A stretch of DNA of 64,000 nt from Clostridium scatologenes (GCF_000968375.1 NZ_CP009933.1:1302001-1366000), one strand, 5' to 3'. Shown: positions 8,586-17,325, numbered from the stretch's first letter. Program-made: numbers and translations. Notes: generated by a model not told the origin, from the sequence alone.

Positions 8586-10352
8586 TTGAAGAAAATAATA
8601 CACTTTTTTCTAAATAGCAGTATAGGTGTTAAGCTGATATTTTATTTTTTTCTGGTGATTTTATTGCCTGTAATCACAATAACTACCTTAAGCAACTTGA
8701 TATATAAAAACTCAATGACTGATGAGCAAAATGCTAATACACAGCAGATGGTTAAACAAATTACAAATAATGTTGATTTTTATATTAAGGATACAGAAAA
8801 TATAATTAATTATTTATCATATGATCCAACAGTTTTAAAATTCTTAGGTACTAATAACATAAATAAGGATAATAATATTGAAGATGATACTGCTAGAGAA
8901 ATAACTAGGTTTACAACTTTACATCCTGAAATTGCTGGAATAATAATAGTAAATTCTAATGATATGTATGTGAGTGATACAATGTATAGAATATCAAGAG
9001 AACCGCTTACAAGTGAAAAATGGTACACTCAGGCAGCCAAGAGTGCTAATAATGTGCAGCTTTTTAGTAAGCCTGTAGGACGCAATATCAATAATATTTT
9101 TGAATATTGTGCAGATGATGTAGTTTCTATGTCAAAAGCAATAATAGATAAAAAAACTGGGGATTGTATAGGAGTAATCCTTATAGACATGAAGTTGGAT
9201 GTTATTAAAAGCGTTATTGAAAGTATTAAACCTGGAAAAACAGGTTTTGTGTATATATTGGATTCAAATGGAGAAATAGTATATGCTCCAGTTAATCCTG
9301 TGGTTTATAGAATAAAGAAGCAGTGGTTTTTAGATAAAACAAATGGAATTATAATTAAAAGTATAAAAAATAAGAATTATGAATTAATGGACATAGATTC
9401 CCAATACACGAAGTGGAAAACTGTAGGGGTATTTCCACTAGATGAAAGTTTAAAAGCAATGACTTACATAAAATACTATTCATTAATTATTGCAATAGTA
9501 ACTTTAATATTAGCTGGGATATTAGCTATAATTTTTACGAAAACAATAGTTAATCCAATTACAAAATTAAGAAGACTTATGAAAAAAACTGAAGAGGGTA
9601 ATTTTGATATTCAATTTAATAGTAAGTATGATGATGAAATAGGACAACTTGGTAATTCTTTTAATAATATGATTAGAGAAATTAGAAATTTAATAAAATT
9701 AGTGCATATTGAAGAAAGAAATAAAAGAAAGGCAGAGATAAATATTTTACAATCACAGATAAAGCCGCATTTTATTTATAATACATTAGATACTATACAA
9801 TGGATGGCACAAGAACATGAAGCAGAGGGTGTTGTTGAAATGGTCGGAAATTTAACAAACCTCTTAAGAATTGGATTAAATAATGGAGATGAAATTATAA
9901 AATTGAAATATGAAATAAAACATGTAGAAAGTTATTTGACCATTCAAAAGGTTAGATATGAAGATAAAATAAGTTATGAAATTGATGTAGATGAAAGTAT
10001 TCTCGAAAATAATGTAATTAAATTAATACTTCAACCTTTAGTTGAAAATGCCATTTATCATGGAATAAAGGAAAAGAGAGGGAAGGGAAAAATAATAATT
10101 AAAGGTTCCATAGAAAATGAGAAAATTCACATTAAAATAATTGATAATGGTATAGGAATTAGAAAAGATAAATTAAGAGAAATTAATAATTTACTAAAAG
10201 AAAAGGATTCTTCTAAGAGAAAAATTGGTTATGGAAGTTTTAACGTAAATGAAAGAATAAGATTGAATTATGGAGAAGAATATGGTATTTATTATACTAG
10301 TAAATATGGTAAATGGACTGCCGTACATATATGGCATCCAATATTAAAATGA
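8586..10352 (+). CDS. YesM/LytS-type sensor histidine kinase
   Basis: A 588-residue membrane kinase. TM1 is at about 17-40, an extracellular sensing region (Cache-like, about 45-290) follows, TM2 is at about 296-318, HAMP at about 320-372, then the His_kinase domain with phospho-acceptor QIKPHFIYNTLDTIQWM and an ATPase domain (LVENAIYHGIKEK, DNGIGI, GYGSFNVNERI). The TTG start at 8586 is supported by an AGGGGGG ribosome binding site seven bases upstream. Together with the YesN-like regulator at 1353 and the anchored sugar-binding sensor at 2559 it probably forms one signalling system on either side of the ytf importer. A hairpin terminator follows. Confidence 0.9.
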   Translation: MKKIIHFFLNSSIGVKLIFYFFLVILLPVITITTLSNLIYKNSMTDEQNANTQQMVKQITNNVDFYIKDTENIINYLSYDPTVLKFLGTNNINKDNNIEDDTAREITRFTTLHPEIAGIIIVNSNDMYVSDTMYRISREPLTSEKWYTQAAKSANNVQLFSKPVGRNINNIFEYCADDVVSMSKAIIDKKTGDCIGVILIDMKLDVIKSVIESIKPGKTGFVYILDSNGEIVYAPVNPVVYRIKKQWFLDKTNGIIIKSIKNKNYELMDIDSQYTKWKTVGVFPLDESLKAMTYIKYYSLIIAIVTLILAGILAIIFTKTIVNPITKLRRLMKKTEEGNFDIQFNSKYDDEIGQLGNSFNNMIREIRNLIKLVHIEERNKRKAEINILQSQIKPHFIYNTLDTIQWMAQEHEAEGVVEMVGNLTNLLRIGLNNGDEIIKLKYEIKHVESYLTIQKVRYEDKISYEIDVDESILENNVIKLILQPLVENAIYHGIKEKRGKGKIIIKGSIENEKIHIKIIDNGIGIRKDKLREINNLLKEKDSSKRKIGYGSFNVNERIRLNYGEEYGIYYTSKYGKWTAVHIWHPILK

Positions 10353-10357
10353 ATTTA

Positions 10358-10398
10358 AAGGATACTGTCTGTTAAATATAGATAGTATCTTAATTTTA
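10358..10398 (+). terminator. Terminator after the histidine kinase
   Basis: GATACTGTCT and AGATAGTATC pair around a short AT-rich loop, followed by the T-rich stretch TTAATTTTATTTG. It lies six bases after the kinase stop codon. Confidence 0.7.
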
Positions 10399-10412
10399 TT
10401 TGTTAGAAAAAT

Positions 10413-10428
10413 AATTGTACGTACATTT
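10413..10428. promoter_or_regulatory. AraR-like operator candidate 1
   Basis: AATTGTACGTACATTT has the perfect palindromic core TGTACGTACA. It agrees at 13 of 16 positions with the Bacillus AraR box as I remember it (ATTTGTACGTACAAAT). The regulator gene itself is not in the window, so the assignment is by motif only. Confidence 0.55.
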
Positions 10429-10601
10429 AAAAAATATAGATAAATATAACAAATAGCTGCGGCACAAAAAATATTTTGAATAAATTTTTCTATATCTGTA
10501 GTAAGTCGTAAAAAGTTGATATATGCGGAATTTAGTTGTTTTAGTATATGCAATTTATTATTATTTTTTAGTGTATTTTTTAAAATTTTTATACTTCCAT
10601 A

Positions 10602-10629
10602 TTGACATTACAATAAAATTATGTAAAAT
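10602..10629 (+). promoter_or_regulatory. Sigma-A-type promoter candidate
   Basis: TTGACA, a 16-base spacer, then TAAAAT. A TGTACGTA site lies about a dozen bases after the -10 box, where a repressor would block initiation. If used for the operon, the leader to the start at 11174 would be about 540 bases. Confidence 0.45.
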
Positions 10630-10639
10630 TAAATTAACA

Positions 10640-10655
10640 ACATGTACGTATGTGT
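10640..10655. promoter_or_regulatory. AraR-like operator candidate 2 (weak)
   Basis: ACATGTACGTATGTGT keeps the TGTACGTA core, with ACAT/ATGT flanks, but departs from the AraR consensus outside it. Its position just downstream of the promoter candidate is the main support. Confidence 0.4.
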
Positions 10656-10976
10656 AGAAAATTCAGAACATAAAAGCATTATACATAATTATAGAAATTT
10701 AATGAATGTATTAAAATAACATAAACTGTTGTAGTGAGATGTATTTTAAGTTTCTTTGAAGATACATCAAAAAATATAATGATTATGTAAAGCTTTTCTG
10801 TGTTGAGAATGCTATAATGTAGCTGGAATTTTAGAAACATTATTTATTAAACTTATTAGTAAGCATTAAAGAAGGATTTTTATAAAATATGAAGAATATT
10901 TTATAAAAGAATATTTATATTTAATGGTAATTAAGAATATTAATGGATGATGAAAACAGGAAATATTTATCATCCA

Positions 10977-10992
10977 TGATGTACGTATGAAT
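10977..10992. promoter_or_regulatory. AraR-like operator candidate 3 (weak)
   Basis: TGATGTACGTATGAAT repeats the eight-base core TGTACGTA for a third time, about 35 bases before the CcpA site. It is a partial palindrome only. Confidence 0.4.
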
Positions 10993-11025
10993 GTGCAAAA
11001 TTTTATGATTTTTACTTAAATATTA

Positions 11026-11039
11026 TGTAAACGTTAACT
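11026..11039. promoter_or_regulatory. CcpA cre site
   Basis: TGTAAACGTTAACT fits the catabolite-responsive element consensus TGWAARCGYTWNCW at all 14 positions. It lies 135 bases before the binding-protein start and predicts glucose repression of the operon. Confidence 0.75.
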
Positions 11040-11173
11040 CAAAATTATATAAAAACAAATACTTTATGAAAGTAATGTGGACAAAGATCAATTTAGCTAT
11101 AGCTAGGTTTAACTATAGTTTATTGATAAATTAACAAAAGGGTTTAATAAAAAAATCTCAAGGGGGAAATGTT

Positions 11174-12142
11174 ATGAAAAAAACAAGAAAAATACTAGGT
11201 CTCGTATTATCACTTTCCTTAGTAGTTGGATTATTTGTTGGTTGTGGTTCTAGTTCATCAGGATCATCAGAAAGTTCATCTACTAAGAAAAAGCACAAAT
11301 TTGGTTACACTTGTATGACAATGAATAACCCATTCTTCCAAGTACTTGAAAAGTCTATCAGAGCAGAAGTTGAGAAGAATGGTGATCAACTCATTACTAT
11401 GGACCCAGCAATGGATGTTTCAAAACAAATCGATCAAATAAATGATATGATTACACAGGGTGTTGAAGCAGTATTCTTGAATCCTGTTGATTGGGAAGGT
11501 GTTAGACCTGGACTTGAAGCTTTAAAAAAGGCTAATATTCCAATAATCAACTTTGATACAGAAGTTAAGGATATGAACTATGTGACTGCTTATGTTGGTT
11601 CTGATAACAAAAATGCAGGTAAAGTATGTGGAGAAGACCTTGTAAAGAGATACCCAAATGGTGGTAAAATAGCTATACTTAACTGTCCTACAATGAATTC
11701 TATTAATGATAGAATAGCTGGTTTCAAGAGTGCTATTGAAGGAAAGAATTTTACAATAGTTGCAGAACAAGATGGAAAAGGTGATTTACAAACATCCATG
11801 AAATTAGCTGATGACATACTTCAATCTCACTCTGATATAGTTGCTATAATGGGTGGAAATGATCCTACAGCTCTTGGTGCTCTTGCAGCATGTAAATCTG
11901 CTAAGCAATCTAAAATTTTAATTTATGGTGTAGATGGTTCACCAGATGCTAAAAAAGAAATTGCAAGTGGAGGTCAGTTTGTTGGAACAGGTGCACAATC
12001 TCCAAAGCAAATAGGTGTTAAATCTGCTGAACTTGGATATAAGGTTCTTAATAAACAAAATGTTGAAAAGAAAACACCAGTTCAAACTTTCTTAATTAAT
12101 AAAGATAACGTTTCTAAATATGGAACAACTGGATGGCAATAA
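11174..12142 (+). CDS. Sugar-binding lipoprotein, RbsB/Peripla_BP_4 family
   Basis: Receptor of the second importer, 322 residues. It has a signal peptide with lipobox LFVGCGS (lipid Cys at about 24), a Ser-rich linker and a binding-protein fold from about residue 40. Visible blocks are MNNPFFQVLEKSIRAE, DVSKQIDQINDMITQGV, PIINFDTEV, GGNDPTALGALAA and LIYGVDGSPDA. The ATG follows an AAGGGGG site. Codon choice is more C/G-rich at third positions than in its neighbours, as expected for a highly expressed receptor. It starts an operon with sugar kinases and an isomerase, so a pentose or related ketose is likely; the family alone does not fix the ligand. Confidence 0.9.
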   Translation: MKKTRKILGLVLSLSLVVGLFVGCGSSSSGSSESSSTKKKHKFGYTCMTMNNPFFQVLEKSIRAEVEKNGDQLITMDPAMDVSKQIDQINDMITQGVEAVFLNPVDWEGVRPGLEALKKANIPIINFDTEVKDMNYVTAYVGSDNKNAGKVCGEDLVKRYPNGGKIAILNCPTMNSINDRIAGFKSAIEGKNFTIVAEQDGKGDLQTSMKLADDILQSHSDIVAIMGGNDPTALGALAACKSAKQSKILIYGVDGSPDAKKEIASGGQFVGTGAQSPKQIGVKSAELGYKVLNKQNVEKKTPVQTFLINKDNVSKYGTTGWQ

Positions 12143-12157
12143 TTTAACTTAAAACAC

Positions 12158-12199
12158 TAAGATGAGCTTTATTCAGAGTTATGAATAAAGCTCATCTTA
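12158..12199 (+). terminator. Strong intercistronic hairpin after the binding-protein gene
   Basis: AAGATGAGCTTTATTCA and TGAATAAAGCTCATCTT pair perfectly over 17 bases around a six-base loop. Only a short T/A stretch follows. It parallels the hairpin after ytfQ and probably protects or partly terminates the receptor mRNA. Confidence 0.75.
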
Positions 12200-12231
12200 A
12201 TAACATAAATACTGAGAGAAGGTGAAGATAT

Positions 12232-13722
12232 TTGGAAGGAAATTTACTACAAATGAAAAATGTTAACAAACGATTTCCAGGAGTATATGCATTAAAGGGT
12301 GTTAATTTTGAACTTAAAAAAGGAGAAGTGCATGCTCTGCTAGGTGAAAATGGTGCAGGAAAATCTACGTTAATGAAAGTTTTGGGTGGTATATATAGCA
12401 TTGATGAAGGCGAGATATATATTAATGGAGAAAAAGTAGAAGTTAAATCTGTAAAAGATGCTCAAGTTTTTGGAATTAGTATAATACATCAAGAATTAGT
12501 GTTGGTTCCATATATGACAGTGGCAGAAAATATTTATTTAGGTAGAGAATTAACTGGTGCTGGTGGATTTGTAGATATAAAATCAATGATAAAGGAAGCA
12601 CAAAAGTTGTTAGATTCATTTGAATTGAAAATAAATGCAGCTTCTTTAATTGCTGAACTTACAGTTGCTGAGCAGCAAATGGTTGAAATAATAAAAGCCA
12701 TATCTTTTAATTCAAAAATCCTCGTTATGGATGAACCAACATCTTCATTAACTGATAAGGAAGTGGAATTTCTTTTTAAGACAATTAGAAATTTGAAAGA
12801 AAATGGTGTTGGTATAGTGTATATATCACATAGAATGTCAGAGCTTTTTGAAATATCAGATAGAATAACTGTAATGAGAGATGGAGAATATATTGGAACA
12901 AAGAATACAAAAGAGACAACTAAAGATGACTTGATTGCCATGATGGTAGGCCGTTCACTTACTAATTATTATACGAGAACTTATAATGAACCAGGAGAAA
13001 CTGTTTTAGAAGTAAAAAATTTAAAAAGAGAAGGAATATTAAATGATGTAAGCTTCGATTTAAAAAAAGGAGAAATTTTAGGAGTGGCTGGTTTAATGGG
13101 AGCTGGTCGTTCGGAAGTTATGAGGGCTATTTTTGGGCTTGACTCTATTGATTCAGGTGAAATTTTTGTTGACGGAAAGAAAGTTAATATAAAAAGTCCT
13201 AATGATGCTATGGATTATGGAATTGCGTTGGTACCTGAAAATAGAAAAGAAGAAGGATTATTCCTTATTCAAAGTGTAAAGTTTAATGCTACTTTAAAAG
13301 TTTTAGATAAATTTATTAATTTAATTAGAGTAGATAAAAAGAAAGAAAATGATATAGCTAATAAATATGTAAAAGAAATGTCTATTAAAACTCCTTCTAC
13401 AGAACAGGTAGTTGGAAATCTTAGTGGTGGTAATCAACAGAAGGTTGTTATTGCTAGATGGCTGGCTACTGAACCTAAGGTTTTAATTTTAGATGAACCT
13501 ACAAGAGGTGTAGATGTTGCTGCAAAAGCAGAAATATATTTAATAATGAACAAACTAGTTAATTCAGGAGTATCTATTATTATGATATCTTCAGAATTAC
13601 CTGAAATAATTAACATGAGCGATAGAGTTTTAGTTATGGCAAATGGAAGTGTTTCAGGACAGTTAGTTCGAGGTGAGTTCACACAAGAAAAAATTATGCA
13701 TTATGCAACAGGAGGAATGTAA
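12232..13722 (+). CDS. Sugar ABC importer, double ATPase subunit, RbsA family
   Basis: A 496-residue tandem ATPase. Half one has Walker A GENGAGKST and Walker B ILVMDEPTSSL. Half two has a degenerate Walker A (GLMGAGRSE), signature LSGGNQQKV and Walker B VLILDEPTRGVD. The TTG start at 12232 has AGAAGGTGA upstream; the next in-frame ATG at 12253 would remove the first strand residues and lacks a ribosome binding site. Its stop lies one base before the permease start. It works with the receptor at 11174 and one permease gene, so unlike the first importer the channel is probably a homodimer. Confidence 0.92.
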   Translation: MEGNLLQMKNVNKRFPGVYALKGVNFELKKGEVHALLGENGAGKSTLMKVLGGIYSIDEGEIYINGEKVEVKSVKDAQVFGISIIHQELVLVPYMTVAENIYLGRELTGAGGFVDIKSMIKEAQKLLDSFELKINAASLIAELTVAEQQMVEIIKAISFNSKILVMDEPTSSLTDKEVEFLFKTIRNLKENGVGIVYISHRMSELFEISDRITVMRDGEYIGTKNTKETTKDDLIAMMVGRSLTNYYTRTYNEPGETVLEVKNLKREGILNDVSFDLKKGEILGVAGLMGAGRSEVMRAIFGLDSIDSGEIFVDGKKVNIKSPNDAMDYGIALVPENRKEEGLFLIQSVKFNATLKVLDKFINLIRVDKKKENDIANKYVKEMSIKTPSTEQVVGNLSGGNQQKVVIARWLATEPKVLILDEPTRGVDVAAKAEIYLIMNKLVNSGVSIIMISSELPEIINMSDRVLVMANGSVSGQLVRGEFTQEKIMHYATGGM

Positions 13723-13723
13723 T

Positions 13724-14716
13724 ATGTCTCTACAAACGGAAACAATAACAAAAGAGAAGAAGGAAAGAAATTTTTTTGTACAGTTTTTAAGAGAGAATCT
13801 TGGAATTTTAATAGGATTTATTGCCTTATGTGTTCTTTTATCATTTATATCACCAGTATTTCTTTCACAGAAAAATATAATGAATGTACTTAGACAAACT
13901 TCTACAAATTTATATTTGGCTTGTGCAATGACTATGGTAATTATTTTAGGAGGAATAGACCTTTCTGTAGGAGCTATAATTGCTTTGTCAGGAGTAGTTA
14001 CAGGTGGATTAATTGCATTCCAAGGAGCTCCTGTATTTGTAGCTGTAATAGCTGGATTATTATCAGGAGTAGTTATAGGTGTATTTAATGGACTAGTTGT
14101 TGCAAAAACTACTATACCTCCTTTTATAGTTACTTTAGCAACTATGAATATAGCTCGTGGAGCTGCTTATGTATATACTGGTGGAAAACCAATACGTGTT
14201 ATGTCGGATGGATTTAACTTTATAGGATCAGGATATGTATTTAACTTTCTTCCAACTCCAGTATTTTATTTAATTATTATACTTGTTATTTCAGTACTTA
14301 TAATGAATAAAACAAAATTAGGAAGACATATTTATGCTGTAGGTGGAAATCGTGAAGCTGCAAGATTTTCAGGTATAAAAATAGATAAAGTACTATTCTT
14401 CCCATATGCTTTTAGTGGACTTATGGCAGCTATTGCTGGTATTGTACTAGCATCTCGTATGTTCTCAGGACAGCCAACTGCAGGTAATGGAGCAGAAATG
14501 GACGCTATTGCAGCTGTTGTACTTGGAGGTACAAGCATGAGCGGTGGTTCTGGAAAAATGGGTGGAACTGTAATTGGTGGATTAGTAATAGGAGTATTAA
14601 GTAATGGACTTAACCTTATGAATGTTGATTCTTTCTGGCAGTATATAGTAAAAGGTGTTGTAATTTTAATTGCTGTTTATGTAGATGCATTAAAAAAGAA
14701 AAAAGCAAAATTTTAG
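13724..14716 (+). CDS. Sugar ABC importer permease, RbsC family
   Basis: A 330-residue inner-membrane permease (BPD_transp_2) with about eight to ten hydrophobic helices. GGIDLSVGAIIALSG and AVVLGGTSMSGGSG are the conserved RbsC-type motifs. The ATG at 13724 follows GGAGGAATGTAAT in the tail of the ATPase gene; a longer frame to 13673 lies inside that gene and is rejected. It is the only permease of this importer. The kinase gene starts 24 bases after its stop. Confidence 0.92.
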   Translation: MSLQTETITKEKKERNFFVQFLRENLGILIGFIALCVLLSFISPVFLSQKNIMNVLRQTSTNLYLACAMTMVIILGGIDLSVGAIIALSGVVTGGLIAFQGAPVFVAVIAGLLSGVVIGVFNGLVVAKTTIPPFIVTLATMNIARGAAYVYTGGKPIRVMSDGFNFIGSGYVFNFLPTPVFYLIIILVISVLIMNKTKLGRHIYAVGGNREAARFSGIKIDKVLFFPYAFSGLMAAIAGIVLASRMFSGQPTAGNGAEMDAIAAVVLGGTSMSGGSGKMGGTVIGGLVIGVLSNGLNLMNVDSFWQYIVKGVVILIAVYVDALKKKKAKF

Positions 14717-14740
14717 CTTATAATATTTAGGAGGGAACAC

Positions 14741-15760
14741 ATGAAAAAAGGAATTGCTATTGCAGGTAATTTAATAGTCGATAATCTAAAAAAAATTGAT
14801 GTGTATCCGCAAAAATCTAAATTGACTACTATTCGAGAAGTAACTAGTTCTTTAGGTGGTGCTGTGTGCAATTGCATTATAGATTTAGCTAGAATAGATT
14901 CTAGTGTCCCTTTGAAAGCAATAGGACTTATTGGTGCAGATGATATGGGGGATTTTGTACTAAAAACTTTAGGTCAATTTCCTAATATAAATTTAAAAAG
15001 AGTTTTAAGACAAGGTAAAACTTCTTTTACAGATGTGATGAGTGATGAAAGTGATAAAACTCGTACTTTCTTCATGTATAGAGGAGTAAGCAGTGAATTT
15101 TCAGAAAGACATTTTTCTTTGGAGACTTTGGAAGCAGATATTTTGCATGTAGGTTATATATTACTTTTGGATGGAATGGATGCTGAAGATAAAGAGTATG
15201 GAACTGTTATGGCAAGAGTACTCTGTAGGGCTAGGGAAAAAGGCATAAAAACTTCTATAGATGTGGTTAGTGAAGAAAGTGATAGATATGAAAAATTAGT
15301 ACCACCAAGTCTTAAGTATACTGATTATTGTATTTTAAATGAAATTGAAGCAGGAAAAACTACAGGTATAAATCTTAGAGATAAGGATGAAAAATTAATT
15401 GTGGAAAATATTTTAGATGTGCTTAAAGCATTGATGAATATGGGAGTTAAAGAGTGGACTATTATTCATACGCCAGAATCTAGTTTTGGAATAGATAAAA
15501 AAGGAAATTATTATGTAAGGCCATCTTTACTTTTGCCAAAGGGATATATTAAAGGAACGGTAGGAGCAGGAGATGCTTATGTAGCAGGGGTGTTGTATGC
15601 AGCTTATATGGGATATTCCATAGATAGTGCAATGGAAGTTGGTACTGCAACAGCAGCTTGTTCACTTTCGTCAGTAGACAGTACTAGTGGTGTAAAAAAT
15701 ATACAGAAGATTTTGGAACTATACAATACAATGCCTAAAAAGCCTACACTAGAAATATAA
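14741..15760 (+). CDS. PfkB-family carbohydrate kinase
   Basis: A 339-residue ribokinase-fold kinase. The N-terminal signature is SSLGGAVCNCI with GLIGADDMGDFV. Near the C-terminus GTVGAGDAYVAGVLYAAYMG holds the catalytic Asp of the GAGD anion-hole motif. The ATG is preceded by TAGGAGGGA. It probably phosphorylates the imported sugar or its ketose. Being followed directly by a class II aldolase, it could make a sugar 1-phosphate or 6-phosphate that the aldolase cleaves. The exact substrate cannot be read from the sequence; ribokinase, fructokinase and tagatose-type kinases share these motifs. Confidence 0.85.
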   Translation: MKKGIAIAGNLIVDNLKKIDVYPQKSKLTTIREVTSSLGGAVCNCIIDLARIDSSVPLKAIGLIGADDMGDFVLKTLGQFPNINLKRVLRQGKTSFTDVMSDESDKTRTFFMYRGVSSEFSERHFSLETLEADILHVGYILLLDGMDAEDKEYGTVMARVLCRAREKGIKTSIDVVSEESDRYEKLVPPSLKYTDYCILNEIEAGKTTGINLRDKDEKLIVENILDVLKALMNMGVKEWTIIHTPESSFGIDKKGNYYVRPSLLLPKGYIKGTVGAGDAYVAGVLYAAYMGYSIDSAMEVGTATAACSLSSVDSTSGVKNIQKILELYNTMPKKPTLEI

Positions 15761-15776
15761 ATTGGAGGTAAAAGAA

Positions 15777-16640
15777 ATGTTAGTTAGTCTTTGTAATTTA
15801 CTTGAGGATGCGGAGAAAAAAGAATATGCAGTAGGTGCATTTAATACGCCAACATTGGAAGCTGTAAGAGCAGTAATAGCTGGAGCAGAAGAATTAAAGG
15901 TGCCAGTTATAATTTCTCATGCAGAAGTTCATGAATCGATTGTTCCTATAGAAATAATAGGACCTATTATGCTGCAGGCTGCTAAAGCTGCAAAGGTACC
16001 TGTATGTGTTCATTTAGATCATGGCAGTAGTTTGGATTTAATTTATAAGGCAATAGAACTTGGATTTACTTCAGTAATGTTTGATGGTTCAAGTTTAGCT
16101 TATGAAAAAAATGTAGAATTAACATGTAAGGTAGTAAAAGATGCTCATTTAAAAGGGGTCTCAGTAGAAGCAGAACTTGGAATCATGACTACGTCAGGTG
16201 TAGGTGGAGAGAAAATTGGAGTAGAGGAAGGCTCAGAAAATAAAGATCTTTACACAAATCCAGATTTGGCTGATGATTTTGTTAAAAAGACAAATATTGA
16301 TGCTCTCGCAGCTTCCTTTGGTACTGCTCATGGAATATATTTAAAAACTCCAAAGCTAGATTATGAAAGATTAAGTGAAATTCGTAAAAAAGCTCAGTTA
16401 CCTATTGTTATGCATGGTGGCTCTGGTGTTAGTGAGGATGATTATCGTAAAGTAATTGAAAGAGGAGTTAGAAAAATTAATTACTATACTTATATGTCTC
16501 GTGCTGCAGGAGAAGCCATAAGAAAAAAGATAAATGCTTCAGAAGGGGATGTCTTTTATCATGACATTACTTTCATAGCTATTGAAGCTATGAAACAAGA
16601 TGCTATGAAAGCTATGAGAGTTTTCAATAAAATGTGTTAA
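15777..16640 (+). CDS. Class II (zinc) ketose-bisphosphate/ketose-phosphate aldolase
   Basis: A 287-residue TIM-barrel aldolase of the FbaA/GatY/KbaY family. Metal and phosphate sites are visible in VCVHLDHGSS (zinc His after the catalytic Asp region), VEAELG, ASFGTAHG and MHGGSGV. It produces dihydroxyacetone phosphate plus an aldehyde from a phosphorylated ketose. The ATG at 15777 has GGAGGT eight bases upstream; the in-frame TTG at 15762 would put the start over that site. Length is closer to GatY/KbaY than to long Fba enzymes. Position between a PfkB kinase and a lyxose isomerase argues for a dedicated catabolic role rather than housekeeping glycolysis. Confidence 0.88.
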   Translation: MLVSLCNLLEDAEKKEYAVGAFNTPTLEAVRAVIAGAEELKVPVIISHAEVHESIVPIEIIGPIMLQAAKAAKVPVCVHLDHGSSLDLIYKAIELGFTSVMFDGSSLAYEKNVELTCKVVKDAHLKGVSVEAELGIMTTSGVGGEKIGVEEGSENKDLYTNPDLADDFVKKTNIDALAASFGTAHGIYLKTPKLDYERLSEIRKKAQLPIVMHGGSGVSEDDYRKVIERGVRKINYYTYMSRAAGEAIRKKINASEGDVFYHDITFIAIEAMKQDAMKAMRVFNKMC

Positions 16641-16658
16641 TGCATACAGGAGGATATT

Positions 16659-17204
16659 ATGAAAATAGAAGAGTATAAAAAATTACAAAAGATTGTTATT
16701 GATTATTATGAAAGAGCACATATAGTTTTAACAGATAATGAAAAAGAAAATATAGAAGTTTCTGATTTTGGGCTAAATGATATTTATAGGACTGGATTAC
16801 AGTTAGTCATTTATGTTAATACGGAAAGAGTATGCTCAAAGGAAATGGTATTATTACCGAATCAAACATGTCCTGAACACAGACATCCTTCTGTAAACAA
16901 TAAACTTGGTAAAGAAGAAACCTTCAGATGTAGATATGGAAAGGTATATTTATATGTTGAAGGAGAAGCAACAGAAAATAGAAAGGCTGCACCACCAGCT
17001 GGTGATGAAAAATATTATACTGTATTTTATGAAATAGAATTAAATCCTGGTGAACAATATACAATAAAACCTGATACTCTTCATTGGTTTGTGGGAGGAG
17101 AAGAAGGGGCAGTTGTTTCTGAATTTTCTACAAAAAGTACTGATGAAACTGATATATTTACAGATACAAGAATTAATCGTATTACTAAAATAGAGGACAA
17201 TTGA
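16659..17204 (+). CDS. D-lyxose isomerase (cupin)
   Basis: A 181-residue single-domain cupin of the D-lyxose ketol-isomerase family. It interconverts D-lyxose and D-xylulose, and family members also act on D-mannose/D-fructose. Diagnostic blocks are GLQLVIYVNTERVC, the metal-binding CPEHRHP, KEETFRCRYGKVYLYVEG and the late His in DTLHWFVGG. The start has AGGAGG eight bases upstream. Its last codons and stop form part of the left arm of the inverted repeat that follows. The xylulokinase downstream would use the xylulose it makes. Confidence 0.9.
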   Translation: MKIEEYKKLQKIVIDYYERAHIVLTDNEKENIEVSDFGLNDIYRTGLQLVIYVNTERVCSKEMVLLPNQTCPEHRHPSVNNKLGKEETFRCRYGKVYLYVEGEATENRKAAPPAGDEKYYTVFYEIELNPGEQYTIKPDTLHWFVGGEEGAVVSEFSTKSTDETDIFTDTRINRITKIEDN

Positions 17205-17274
17205 CAGAGGACAGAGGATAATGAAGGTGAGTTTTATTTCTTCAATGTCCTCTGTCAATTGTTCTCTGTCCTCT
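17197..17274 (+). terminator. Nested inverted repeat between lyxose isomerase and xylB
   Basis: ACAATTGACAGAGGACA (17197-17213) pairs perfectly with TGTCCTCTGTCAATTGT (17246-17262). The inner AGAGGACAGAG (17206-17216) can instead pair with the outer CTCTGTCCTCT (17264-17274). The two pairings compete, so an attenuator-like switch is possible; a simple terminator or 3'-end stabiliser is the conservative reading. Confidence 0.6.
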
Positions 17275-17325
17275 TAAAAATAAATTTAAATCGGGTTTTT
17301 ATTAAGGAATAAAGAGGTGATTTTC

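Larger units (their letters stand above)
10399..11173. other. Long control region before the second sugar operon
   Basis: About 0.8 kb with no credible gene on either strand. It holds a sigma-A-type promoter candidate at 10602, three TGTACGTA-centred sites, a hairpin at 10942-10977 (ATGGATGAT pairing with ATCATCCAT) and a perfect CcpA site at 11026, each listed separately. Just upstream of the binding-protein gene an imperfect inverted repeat (TTAGCTATAG / CTATAGTTTA, about 11094-11122) precedes the ribosome binding site AAGGGGG. Confidence 0.6.

Noticed and set aside
10344..10553. 69-residue minus-strand frame after the histidine kinase
   Set aside because: It overlaps the kinase terminator, has no ribosome binding site and no recognisable protein features.
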